From: Roseimaritima sp.
Lineage (GTDB): Bacteria > Planctomycetota > Planctomycetia > Pirellulales > Pirellulaceae
DNA: 7,829 nt
Assembly (NCBI GenBank): GCA_007124075.1
Contig: SLFV01000503.1
Location: forward strand, 1 to 7,829
Direction of reading: 5' to 3'
Shown: positions 1 through 5,707 of the stretch, one piece after another
Layout: each line of letters opens with the position of its first letter
Numbering within the stretch: position 1 is the stretch's first letter
Notes under the pieces: model-generated
The model's input: only the letters and a program-made list of their open reading frames with translations
What the model was told of the DNA's origin: nothing
The model's database searches: none
Position numbers and translations under genes: made by a program

Positions 1-941
1 CCGGGGGTCACCCCCGAGACTCGCAATCGTGTGCGGACAATTCGCCAAGGTTCGATCGGGCTGGTCCTGTAGACCTCGGCTTGTGGCCCATCAGAAGCAA
101 TCGAGACGCGCGCCCCGGTTGCTCGCAGCCACGGGTTCCGCGCCGCATAGCGATCTTCATAAACCACCTGCTGAATGTGATCGCTATTAGAACAAACAAA
201 CTTGCGTCCCCAGTCGTCAAAGCACATTCCATGCTGAGCCCCGCCACTGGTTAGTTCGAATTCGAAGGTTCTGGGATCAAAAGCCAAATCACGTCCGCGG
301 ACCTCCAACGCGGCTTCCACGGGGTCACTCGCACGCCGGACTTTTCCGCCCACGGTACCGCAAGCCAGATGGATTCGGTTATCCAAGCCCCACCGAAAGG
401 AGTTCAGTAAGCCCTGGACATTAGAAACATTGAATCCCGTCAGCACGATCTCTTGAACGTCGGCGGTACCATCCCCGTTGGTGTCTTTGCAGTAATAGAC
501 GTGGGGCGCATCGGCCACAAACAAACCATCATCGAACGGGAAAATTGCCGTCGGCCACAGCAACCCCGTTACGAATGCAGTTCCGGTGTCGAACTGCCCA
601 TCGCCGTTGGTGTCTCGCAGATACGAAACCCGCGACAATTGTTCGTCACGCTCCTCGCTGTAACCTCGCATCTCGCAAACGTACAAATGACCTTTGGCGT
701 CCCATTCGATCGCCACCGGGGTCCCAATCAGCGGTTCCGACGCAACAAGCTGAACCTCAAATCCTGGCACAGTGCTGAAGTTGCGCAACGTCTGCGATGC
801 TTCGGTTACGGGGATTCTGGGAAGCTGAGCAGCAAAATCCTCCTCCGCCACCGCGCTCGAAAAACACCAAACCATCGCCGTTAGTGTTAGCGTCCGACAG
901 ATCACTTGCGTCATTCTTTTTGTTCTGTTGAGTAATGTCAT
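1..941 (-). CDS. PVC-type membrane-bound dehydrogenase / heme-binding protein, N-terminal part (cut by left edge)
   Basis: An open frame of 313 codons with no stop runs to the left edge, so the 3' end is missing. Residues 1-32 form a Sec signal peptide: basic start, hydrophobic core around 17-31, cleavage likely after Ala-Val-Ala at 32. The mature part reads as a sugar-dehydrogenase-like beta-propeller: TVPGFEVQLVASEP (57-70), two Asp-rich DTNGDG turns (110-115, 153-158) and HGMCFDDWGRKFVCSN (237-252) followed by HIQQVVY. The last visible residues (EPWRIVRTRLRVSG) also fit. These are hallmarks of the large planctomycete family whose full members continue into HEAT-like repeats and a C-terminal CxxCH c-type heme domain; that half lies outside the window. 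Expected location is periplasmic. The first ATG is chosen because a strong Shine-Dalgarno sits 6 bases upstream; a second in-frame Met is at residue 10. It starts two bases after the stop of the ceramidase-like gene, so the pair is almost certainly cotranscribed. Substrate unknown. Confidence 0.85.
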   Translation of the reverse strand, partial: MTLLNRTKRMTQVICRTLTLTAMVWCFSSAVAEEDFAAQLPRIPVTEASQTLRNFSTVPGFEVQLVASEPLIGTPVAIEWDAKGHLYVCEMRGYSEERDEQLSRVSYLRDTNGDGQFDTGTAFVTGLLWPTAIFPFDDGLFVADAPHVYYCKDTNGDGTADVQEIVLTGFNVSNVQGLLNSFRWGLDNRIHLACGTVGGKVRRASDPVEAALEVRGRDLAFDPRTFEFELTSGGAQHGMCFDDWGRKFVCSNSDHIQQVVYEDRYAARNPWLRATGARVSIASDGPQAEVYRTSPIEPWRIVRTRLRVSGVTP

Positions 942-943
942 GA

Positions 944-2371
944 TTATTCCTTCACCTCCAGCAGCTCTGAAATCCCAGCCATCAAAATCGCTTCGGCTCG
1001 CGCATCGACATTGGATGCCCGGGCACTGGTTTCGTACCCCCCTTCGTCGTAGGCCGCTGCGGTTCCGATATAACCTGTCCCATAGTCACCGTAGGCCGCC
1101 ATCGCCACATGCAGGTCGGGGCGCAACGCCTTAGCAGCCAGTTGGTATTCCACAAATAGCTCGCCCGGTAAATGCAAAATCCGCGCATCGGCGACACGAA
1201 AACAGCTTAGTTCAATCTCATGCCCGGTTTTATATCGCAGCAAGAAACCTAGTTTATCGGGTCTTGCAACGAATTGGCCGGTTTTCCAATTCTGCAAATC
1301 CGCTCGCATGGTCTCCTCCTGCAAATGCTCCCCAGGCGGCAGGCGAACCGGAGCCACCGACCAACCGATATCCTCCGGTGACAACGGTTGCTTTTCCGTC
1401 TCCATGTAGGCTTGGTGCATCGCCGACGCCATCCGTTGTGCCAGGATCAAGCGATTGGGCGGAGACCCATCATTGTATTTTCCGGCCCCCAGGTTCCCCC
1501 CTGCACCGTTGAAATGAAGGTGCAGAACGTTGGGCAAATCCTGAGACCGCATCCAGCGCGCAATCCCGGGAAAGTCAGGGCTGGGCACTCCCGTCCTGTA
1601 GTAACTTTGCGGATGGACTGCGTAATAGCTGATCGCCGCCACGGGTGTGGACTGATTCCAGAACGTCAGGAGGCTCAATTCCGGGTCAATCACACCCTCG
1701 GGTTCCGCACGAAGTTGGGGATCGCGACAGGCCGTATAGCGCGTGGCCCTCACCTTCCCTGATTCATCTTTGATCCTACGATTGGATGCGACTTGTTCCA
1801 CGATCGCGGTGGCAAAGCCGTAATGTGTAACGGGAGTTGCGTTTTCAACAGCCACCTGCACCGCTTCGTTTAGATGGTTCAGGACTTCGCGTGCAAACGC
1901 ATTGTCGTGTCCACCAAGGTCGCTGACGCCAGCTTCGATCAGTAATCTTTCCGCCGTAAAATCGCTGCGGGGGGCGTCATGCTGATGCAGTGTATGCACG
2001 GCGACTCGCTGCATACTGGTTCCCGCAGCGCGCGCTAACACCTCACGGAATCGGTCGTGAGCCTCGTTGCCAATTCCAATCCAGTCGACCGCGCACAGAA
2101 CGATCGGTTCCTGCCTGCCAAGCAAAACGATTCCACGACAACGAAGCCCCAATTCCTCAACCCGGATGACGCGGTCGTAGGCCATCATCGAACCAACCGG
2201 GGGTGTGGCATCGATATCGAATCGAGCCAATCGCAACCCGGCCAGTCCCTGACTCTGCGTTGATTCTTCAGCGCGCCCTGCGATCGACCAAGAGACAGCC
2301 AGCAACACAATACTGTAGACCCTGACGCAGTGGGGGAAAATCGCACGCGGTAACGCTAAGTGGGAAAACAT
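944..2371 (-). CDS. Secreted neutral/alkaline ceramidase-like hydrolase
   Basis: This 475-residue protein has an N-terminal signal segment: hydrophobic 16-31, cleavage likely near Gly-Arg-Ala at 34. It resembles the neutral/alkaline non-lysosomal ceramidase N-terminal domain, a zinc amidohydrolase fold. Visible landmarks are HTLHQHD (126-132), YYAVHPQ (249-255) followed by [16 protein letters not shown] (288-293), PGE (402-404) and a C-terminal tyrosine/glycine-rich block with GYIGT (433-437) and YDEGGYE (441-447). By family knowledge the zinc site uses two His, a Glu and a Tyr; His129 or 131, His253, Glu404 and a Tyr of the last block are the likely equivalents, which is my inference. It is shorter than classical ceramidases (about 650-750 residues) and lacks their C-terminal Ig-like domain, as is usual for planctomycete members, so ceramide may not be the substrate. 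A TTG lies directly before the ATG and has slightly better spacing from an upstream AGGA; either could start. It is the first gene of an operon with the PVC-type dehydrogenase. Confidence 0.8.
   Translation of the reverse strand: MFSHLALPRAIFPHCVRVYSIVLLAVSWSIAGRAEESTQSQGLAGLRLARFDIDATPPVGSMMAYDRVIRVEELGLRCRGIVLLGRQEPIVLCAVDWIGIGNEAHDRFREVLARAAGTSMQRVAVHTLHQHDAPRSDFTAERLLIEAGVSDLGGHDNAFAREVLNHLNEAVQVAVENATPVTHYGFATAIVEQVASNRRIKDESGKVRATRYTACRDPQLRAEPEGVIDPELSLLTFWNQSTPVAAISYYAVHPQSYYRTGVPSPDFPGIARWMRSQDLPNVLHLHFNGAGGNLGAGKYNDGSPPNRLILAQRMASAMHQAYMETEKQPLSPEDIGWSVAPVRLPPGEHLQEETMRADLQNWKTGQFVARPDKLGFLLRYKTGHEIELSCFRVADARILHLPGELFVEYQLAAKALRPDLHVAMAAYGDYGTGYIGTAAAYDEGGYETSARASNVDARAEAILMAGISELLEVKE
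948..959 (-). promoter_or_regulatory. Strong Shine-Dalgarno for the PVC-type dehydrogenase, inside the upstream gene
   Basis: On the minus strand GGAGGTGAAGGA lies 6 bases before the ATG at 941. It is made of the last codons of the ceramidase-like gene (the Leu-Glu-Val-Lys-Glu tail). It fixes the start codon of the downstream gene and implies translational coupling between the two. Confidence 0.6.
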
Positions 2372-2408
2372 CAAGGCGATTCCTGAGATGGTGGGAAGGC
2401 GGGGTATA

Positions 2409-2432
2409 CAAGTTCATGCGTGGCATGACTTG
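2409..2432. repeat. Imperfect inverted repeat in the leader of the ceramidase-like gene
   Basis: Two 10-base arms, CAAGT+CATGC and GCATG+ACTTG, pair perfectly apart from one bulged T at 2414, around a three-base GTG loop. It lies about 40 bases upstream of the ceramidase-like start, so it could be an operator dyad or an RNA hairpin in the leader. Confidence 0.5.
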
Positions 2433-2447
2433 CGAATCGATTGCACC

Positions 2448-2479
2448 GTGGAGTGTCCGCTTCGACGGAGACACTCCAC
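2448..2479. terminator. Strong stem-loop downstream of the FHA gene
   Basis: GTGGAGTGTC (2448-2457) is exactly complementary to GACACTCCAC (2470-2479). An alternative fold extends to 12 pairs by pairing TCCG with CGGA and bulging two bases. It is 34 bases past the stop of the FHA gene, where a transcription terminator would be expected. No T-run follows on either strand, so it is not a classical intrinsic terminator; it may instead end or protect a transcript, or be a regulatory dyad. Confidence 0.5.
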
Positions 2480-2480
2480 T

Positions 2481-2496
2481 GCAGTATAGCAACTGC
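2481..2496. repeat. Small inverted repeat beside the strong stem-loop
   Basis: GCAGT and ACTGC pair across a six-base loop, one base away from the 2448-2479 stem-loop. On the minus strand it includes TATACT, a good -10 hexamer (2483-2488), but no matching -35 lies 16-18 bases upstream. Confidence 0.3.
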
Positions 2497-2513
2497 GGTC
2501 ACAGGTCCAGCGC

Positions 2514-3302
2514 TTAATCAAACCATTCGACCGGCGGCGACCGATCCCACGATTTCTGTTTTAACTCCGCACCCAATAGGCCGACCAATAGATACAGTGC
2601 GACCGACGCCAGGAAGCCCAGAAAAAACCACAACACATATTGCGTTGTCCGTTCGCCGGATGAAGGGACGACGGTCGTGGGCTGGGTTTCAGAAAAAAAA
2701 GCCCCCACCGTGCTTGGTATCGTTGTGACCGGCTGGGTCGTGACCGTGCCTCCGCGGGGTGCTGGCGATGGCGCAGGACGCGGTGTCTTTGCCAATGCGA
2801 TTTCTAACAACTTACCGACCTCGACCGCGTGATCGGCAATGTACACCGTCTGAACGGGTTCCACTGCCACCGCCCGGCGAATCCGGCAGCGCACGCCTCG
2901 TACGATCACGGAGACACCGTTCCTGCTGTCAAGGTCTTCCAGTACATAGGTTTTGGCAAATCCGAGAATCAGCCGAGCATGTGAGCTGGAAACATTTCGA
3001 TGATCTAGAACCAGATCATTCGAGGGGTCGCGTCCTATGGTCACGATCTGCCTAGCCCCGGCGATTGTGGGCCACGGCAGACGCAAGGAATGCCCCAACG
3101 TCACGTGTGACCCAGGGTAAACCTGAAGTTTCTGCTCGATTGGTCGCGAATCACAAAAGGTGCCGTTGGTGCTGCCACAATCAGACAGAAAGTAGTTGTC
3201 ATCTTTGCGAAGCAAGACGCAGTGGTAGGCCGAAACGGTCGGTTGATCGATCAGAAGATCGCAAGTTTGTGACGATCCAATCACCCAAGTTTGATCAGAC
3301 AT
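2514..3302 (-). CDS. Tandem FHA-domain protein with a C-terminal membrane helix
   Basis: A 262-residue protein with two forkhead-associated domains, which bind phosphothreonine peptides. FHA1 (about 5-77) has the conserved Ser24/His27 and STNGTF (44-49), but the usual Gly-Arg is Gly-Ser (9-10). FHA2 (about 86-160) is canonical: IGRDPSNDL (89-97), SSSHAR (105-110) and DSRNG (125-129). A Thr/Pro-rich linker (172-220) leads to one clear transmembrane helix (222-244) and a short polar tail ending in Trp-Phe-Asp. With no signal peptide and a C-terminal anchor, the FHA domains should face the cytoplasm. It probably reads Ser/Thr kinase output, as planctomycetes carry many such kinases; no kinase is visible here. 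The start has no clear Shine-Dalgarno but fits FHA1 directly. A run of eight T in the coding strand falls in the linker, before the membrane helix. The closest parallel I know is the N-terminal FHA-FHA-membrane part of EssC-type ATPases, but simple FHA membrane proteins are also common in this phylum. Confidence 0.85.
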   Translation of the reverse strand: MSDQTWVIGSSQTCDLLIDQPTVSAYHCVLLRKDDNYFLSDCGSTNGTFCDSRPIEQKLQVYPGSHVTLGHSLRLPWPTIAGARQIVTIGRDPSNDLVLDHRNVSSSHARLILGFAKTYVLEDLDSRNGVSVIVRGVRCRIRRAVAVEPVQTVYIADHAVEVGKLLEIALAKTPRPAPSPAPRGGTVTTQPVTTIPSTVGAFFSETQPTTVVPSSGERTTQYVLWFFLGFLASVALYLLVGLLGAELKQKSWDRSPPVEWFD

Positions 3303-3322
3303 GACGTTGCAGGTAAACCCTT

Positions 3323-3351
3323 GTGATTTGCCAGCATGGATTAATTGTCAA
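3323..3351 (-). promoter_or_regulatory. Candidate promoter of the FHA gene
   Basis: A perfect -35 TTGACA (3346-3351, minus strand) lies about 45 bases before the FHA start. The hexamer 17 bases downstream, AATCAC, is a poor -10, so this call rests mostly on the -35 and its position. Confidence 0.3.
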
Positions 3352-3430
3352 CAGCGCCGCGGTTTTCCCAAAGAGTATAAGGCTTCCCTGGATCGCGAGG
3401 CAATCAGGCAGGCTCGACGGCCTATGGAAA

Positions 3431-3448
3431 AGAGGGGGCTGAACCTCT
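3431..3448 (-). terminator. Weak candidate intrinsic terminator of the HD exoribonuclease gene
   Basis: On the minus strand AGAGG pairs with CCTCT across an eight-base loop, and the stem runs into TTTT. It is about 80 bases after the HD gene stop. The stem is short, so this is tentative. Confidence 0.25.
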
Positions 3449-3528
3449 GAAGACCGCGCTGAAAGACTGGAAAGTTCGAAAAGGTTAAAAGGGTTAATTA
3501 AAGGGTCTGTGCCTTCTTCGACATTGGA

Positions 3529-4488
3529 CTACGGCTTCAAGAATTTCCGCTGCATCACGGGATTGTAGTTCGTCCAGCGTTCATCACCTGAGAGGTCGCT
3601 TTCAATCACGCTGGTTGCGGCTGCTAGCTTCGCATCCAAATTGTCCAGGTGGTGCAGCGCCAACGCCTCCAAACTGGCGGGCAACCTGGGGCTGCCAAAT
3701 TCCAGATTGCCGTGATGGCTTATGATCAAATGCTCCAGGTGCCAGCGAAGCTCACATGGGATCGCTTCGCCATGTCCTTCCGCAACCTCCCGCATTTTTT
3801 CTCCCAGCATTTGGACACCAATCACAATGTGCCCAACCAGTTGCCCACGGTCGGTGTAGGTGGACTCACCGACCAAAGACATTTCCTCCGTCTTGCCCAA
3901 ATCGTGCAGGAACGCCCCCATAACCAACAATTCAGCGTCCAGCTTCGGATATCGGGGGGCGACCAAGGCGGCCAATTCCATCAGTTCCAGCGTGTGCAAT
4001 AACAAGCCTCCCGGGAAGGCGTGATGATTGCTGATCGCTGCCGGGGCAAGTCGAAATCTTGGCATGAATTCCGGATCGCCTAAGAAGGCCTGTCCCAGAC
4101 GGCGCAGGTGTACATTTCGCATGCCCTCCAGTAACTCCCGAAGCCGCGATTCGTTCCGCTCACTGGCCCCGGCATCAAATTGCTCGAAGTCGCTCCGTTC
4201 AACCTGATCGTCTTCAATTTTATGCACGGACGTCAGGATTGCCTGTAAATTGCCGTTGTATAACTGCGTACGCCCTTGGCAGCGCGCGTAGTCCCCGCGT
4301 TGAAAACCATCGACCACTCGATCTTCTGCGTTCCACAGCATCGCCGTGATCTTGCCGGTTCGGTCACTGAGCTTCAGCAGCAGATAGTGGCTGCCCTGAC
4401 GATTGGCACGCAACTGCTTGTCAGCAACCAGAAAAATCTCGTCAATACTTTCCTGTTCAGTCAATTGATTAATAAAGCGACGCGACAT
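3529..4488 (-). CDS. YhaM-like 3'-5' exoribonuclease (OB-fold plus HD domain)
   Basis: This 319-residue protein is close to the length of Bacillus subtilis YhaM (about 314). Residues 12-92 form an OB-fold nucleic-acid-binding domain (SHYLLLKLSDRTGKITAMLW, 33-52). The HD metal-dependent domain fills about 150-295: NHHAFPGG (154-161), LLLHT (162-166), the HD pair in FLHDLGKTEE (193-202), GHIVIG (219-224) and ISHHG (256-260). All expected metal ligands are visible. The family degrades single-stranded RNA, and in some reports DNA, from the 3' end in the cytoplasm; a role in RNA turnover is the natural inference. The ATG at 4488 was chosen over an in-frame TTG 60 bases upstream because GAAGGA lies 5 bases before it and YhaM alignments begin here. 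The gene is monocistronic and divergent from the TPR-WXG-panC operon, with its own promoter candidate. Confidence 0.88.
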   Translation of the reverse strand: MSRRFINQLTEQESIDEIFLVADKQLRANRQGSHYLLLKLSDRTGKITAMLWNAEDRVVDGFQRGDYARCQGRTQLYNGNLQAILTSVHKIEDDQVERSDFEQFDAGASERNESRLRELLEGMRNVHLRRLGQAFLGDPEFMPRFRLAPAAISNHHAFPGGLLLHTLELMELAALVAPRYPKLDAELLVMGAFLHDLGKTEEMSLVGESTYTDRGQLVGHIVIGVQMLGEKMREVAEGHGEAIPCELRWHLEHLIISHHGNLEFGSPRLPASLEALALHHLDNLDAKLAAATSVIESDLSGDERWTNYNPVMQRKFLKP

Positions 4489-4493
4489 GCGTT

Positions 4494-4499
4494 TCCTTC
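4494..4499 (-). promoter_or_regulatory. Shine-Dalgarno deciding the start of the HD exoribonuclease
   Basis: GAAGGA on the minus strand, 5 bases before the ATG at 4488. It argues against the longer frame that begins at TTG 4548 and would add 20 hydrophobic residues. Confidence 0.6.
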
Positions 4500-4519
4500 G
4501 CAGTTGAATCAGAATTCCA

Positions 4520-4548
4520 ACGATAACCGACGATGCAATCCCACTCAA
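4520..4548 (-). promoter_or_regulatory. Candidate promoter of the HD exoribonuclease gene
   Basis: Minus-strand TTGAGT (4543-4548) and TATCGT (4520-4525) are separated by exactly 17 bases. Each matches the sigma-70 consensus at four of six positions. The predicted leader is about 25-30 bases and includes the strong ribosome site. Confidence 0.4.
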
Positions 4549-4555
4549 AATAGAG

Positions 4556-4567
4556 AACAGGCCTGTT
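4556..4567. promoter_or_regulatory. Perfect 12-bp palindrome, possible operator in the divergent region
   Basis: AACAGGCCTGTT is fully self-complementary and lies 8 bases upstream of the predicted -35 of the HD gene and about 50 bases upstream of that of the TPR operon. Its position suits a dimeric regulator acting on one or both promoters. No regulator gene is adjacent, and a 12-bp palindrome can arise by chance. Confidence 0.35.
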
Positions 4568-4615
4568 GACCGATACCCTCTGGGTTCACTTTCCCGCTAA
4601 GCCCCACCAGATTTA

Positions 4616-4645
4616 TTGACGATGCGGCACGACACCGATCAGAAT
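4616..4645 (+). promoter_or_regulatory. Candidate promoter of the TPR-WXG-panC operon
   Basis: TTGACG (4616-4621, five of six) and CAGAAT (4640-4645, four of six) are separated by 18 bases. A start near 4652 would give a leader of about 40 bases before the TPR gene. Confidence 0.45.
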
Positions 4646-4691
4646 AGGCATTGTCTGTTGTGACTTTGCATCGATTTAGGAACCCATTTGG

Positions 4692-5429
4692 ATGACCGAC
4701 TCCCAGCCAGTCAGCGTGCAGCGTCAGCAGGAATTGGAGCGATACCTGCGGCCCAAACCGTCGGATTTGGCCGCGTATTTGGAATTGGCGGAGATTTACC
4801 GGAAGCAGAATCGTCCGGTCGAGGCGAGACGGACGCTGACAAAGGCGTTGGAGGTTCATCCGGACGAGCCGCAGGTCGTTTGGCAACTGGAAGAGGCCAG
4901 TCTGGCGGCTTCGATGCAGCAACTGCAGCAAGTCGCGGAACTGGCCCAGCGTCTAGGGACGCCCGAGGCGCAGCGCGAACTGGAACGGTCTCAAACCGAC
5001 TGGGCGTGCCGCCGCGTTGATGTCTGCAAGGCGCGGTTGGAACGTGACCCCGGCAACGTCGGCTTGCGGATTGTGAGCGCGGAATCGCTAAAGGAATTGG
5101 GCAGATTCGACGAAGCGCTCCGAGAAGCCGAAGCCGCCACGGAGAACATACAGCATGCGCCAGCGGCGCACTTGATCCGGGGACAATGTTTCCAGGCAAC
5201 CAATAAGCTGGCCGAGGCGTTGGTAGCGTACCGGGCTGCGGCGCTTCGCAAGGCTTGCCCCGCCTCGCCCAAGATCCGCGTCGCGGCGATGCGCGCGGCG
5301 GTCGAATTGGCGACGACTCTGGGTTTTACGCAGACCAAGAAACTTTATTTGCATCATTTACAGCTTGCCGAAACGGCTTTGGCGGCCGAAAGCAAGTCGC
5401 CGACCCCCGATCCTGCCAGAGGAATCTAG
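4692..5429 (+). CDS. Tetratricopeptide-repeat protein, first gene of the panC operon
   Basis: A 245-residue, all-helical protein with no signal peptide or membrane helix, so probably cytoplasmic. TPR-type repeats are seen at about 25-58 (AAYLELAEIYRKQNRPVEAR), 123-156 (ESLKELGRFDEALREAEAA) and 157-190 (GQCFQATNKLAEALVAYRAA). A more diverged helical pair lies at about 193-228. The middle (70-118) is Gln/Glu/Arg-rich helix without clear repeats. TPR arrays bind partner peptides or proteins; no catalytic motif is present. It heads an operon with an 89-residue WXG100-like protein (3-base gap) and panC, so a scaffold or chaperone role for the small protein is an attractive but untested inference. 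AGGA lies 10 bases before the ATG; that spacing is long but usable. Strong coding GC bias creates long spurious frames on both strands here; TPR periodicity identifies the real one. Confidence 0.85.
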   Translation: MTDSQPVSVQRQQELERYLRPKPSDLAAYLELAEIYRKQNRPVEARRTLTKALEVHPDEPQVVWQLEEASLAASMQQLQQVAELAQRLGTPEAQRELERSQTDWACRRVDVCKARLERDPGNVGLRIVSAESLKELGRFDEALREAEAATENIQHAPAAHLIRGQCFQATNKLAEALVAYRAAALRKACPASPKIRVAAMRAAVELATTLGFTQTKKLYLHHLQLAETALAAESKSPTPDPARGI

Positions 5430-5432
5430 CCA

Positions 5433-5702
5433 ATGAACCAAGCGATCGCCGACCCGGAGCAATTACGGCGTTTTGCTGCGCACCTGCGCGCCTACTCGGA
5501 AGAAATGAAGCAGCGCAACGCAGCCTTGTCAGCACACATGCAAAACCTTCAACAGACGTGGCGTGACGATCAACAGCGCAAGTTTGCCGAGGAGTTTGAA
5601 CTGCAATTGCGACAATCTAATCGTTTAATTGCCAACAGCGAGAAACATTCGCAGTATTTGCTCCGCAAGGCCGAACAAATCGAAACCTACCTCCGAGGCT
5701 AG
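5433..5702 (+). CDS. Small WXG100-like helical-hairpin protein
   Basis: An 89-residue, charged, Gln/Glu/Arg-rich protein. Two long helices are expected at about 7-40 and 46-87, joined by a turn at TWRDD (42-46). Trp43 followed two residues later by Asp, then Phe51 (QQRKFAEEFE), copies the spacing of the W-x-G turn and following aromatic in WXG100/ESAT-6-like proteins, but the Gly is replaced by Asp. Length fits the family (about 80-100). In Actinobacteria and Firmicutes these dimeric proteins are exported by type VII secretion; there is no signal peptide here. The C-terminal tail (AEQIETYLRG) has no clear YxxxD/E secretion signal; Tyr86 is only three residues from the end. The start follows the TPR stop by 3 bases and has GAGGA 9 bases upstream; the stop is 5 bases before panC. 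It may instead be an intracellular coiled-coil partner of the TPR protein. Confidence 0.75.
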   Translation: MNQAIADPEQLRRFAAHLRAYSEEMKQRNAALSAHMQNLQQTWRDDQQRKFAEEFELQLRQSNRLIANSEKHSQYLLRKAEQIETYLRG

Positions 5703-5707
5703 ACTTC

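Larger units (their letters stand above)
3303..3528. other. Intergenic region between the HD exoribonuclease and FHA genes
   Basis: This 226-base gap on the minus-strand side has no convincing ORF, tRNA or repeat array. It holds a possible weak terminator for the upstream HD gene, a near-repeat of GGTTAA/GGGTTAA with a TTAATTAA palindrome (about 3483-3505), and a TTGACA hexamer near the FHA start. Confidence 0.5.

Noticed and set aside
256..267. Perfect palindrome TTCGAATTCGAA
   Set aside because: It lies inside the dehydrogenase coding region and follows from the Phe-Glu-Phe-Glu codons; no sign of a regulatory role.
453..884. A 143-codon plus-strand open frame opposite the PVC-type dehydrogenase
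   Set aside because: It is antisense to a clear family member, its translation is Arg/Pro-rich without domain features, and the minus-strand frame is uninterrupted.
3470..3490. GTTCGAA motif resembling a tRNA T-loop
   Set aside because: The flanking bases do not form a T-stem and no anticodon or acceptor stem is found nearby.
3483..3505. Repeated GGTTAA/GGGTTAA units with a TTAATTAA palindrome
   Set aside because: Only two imperfect units are present in an A/T-rich spacer; too short to call a repeat array or binding-site cluster.
4711..5199. A 162-codon minus-strand open frame opposite the TPR gene
   Set aside because: Ala/Pro/Arg/Ser-rich translation typical of the shadow of a GC-biased coding region; the plus-strand frame has TPR periodicity and operon context.
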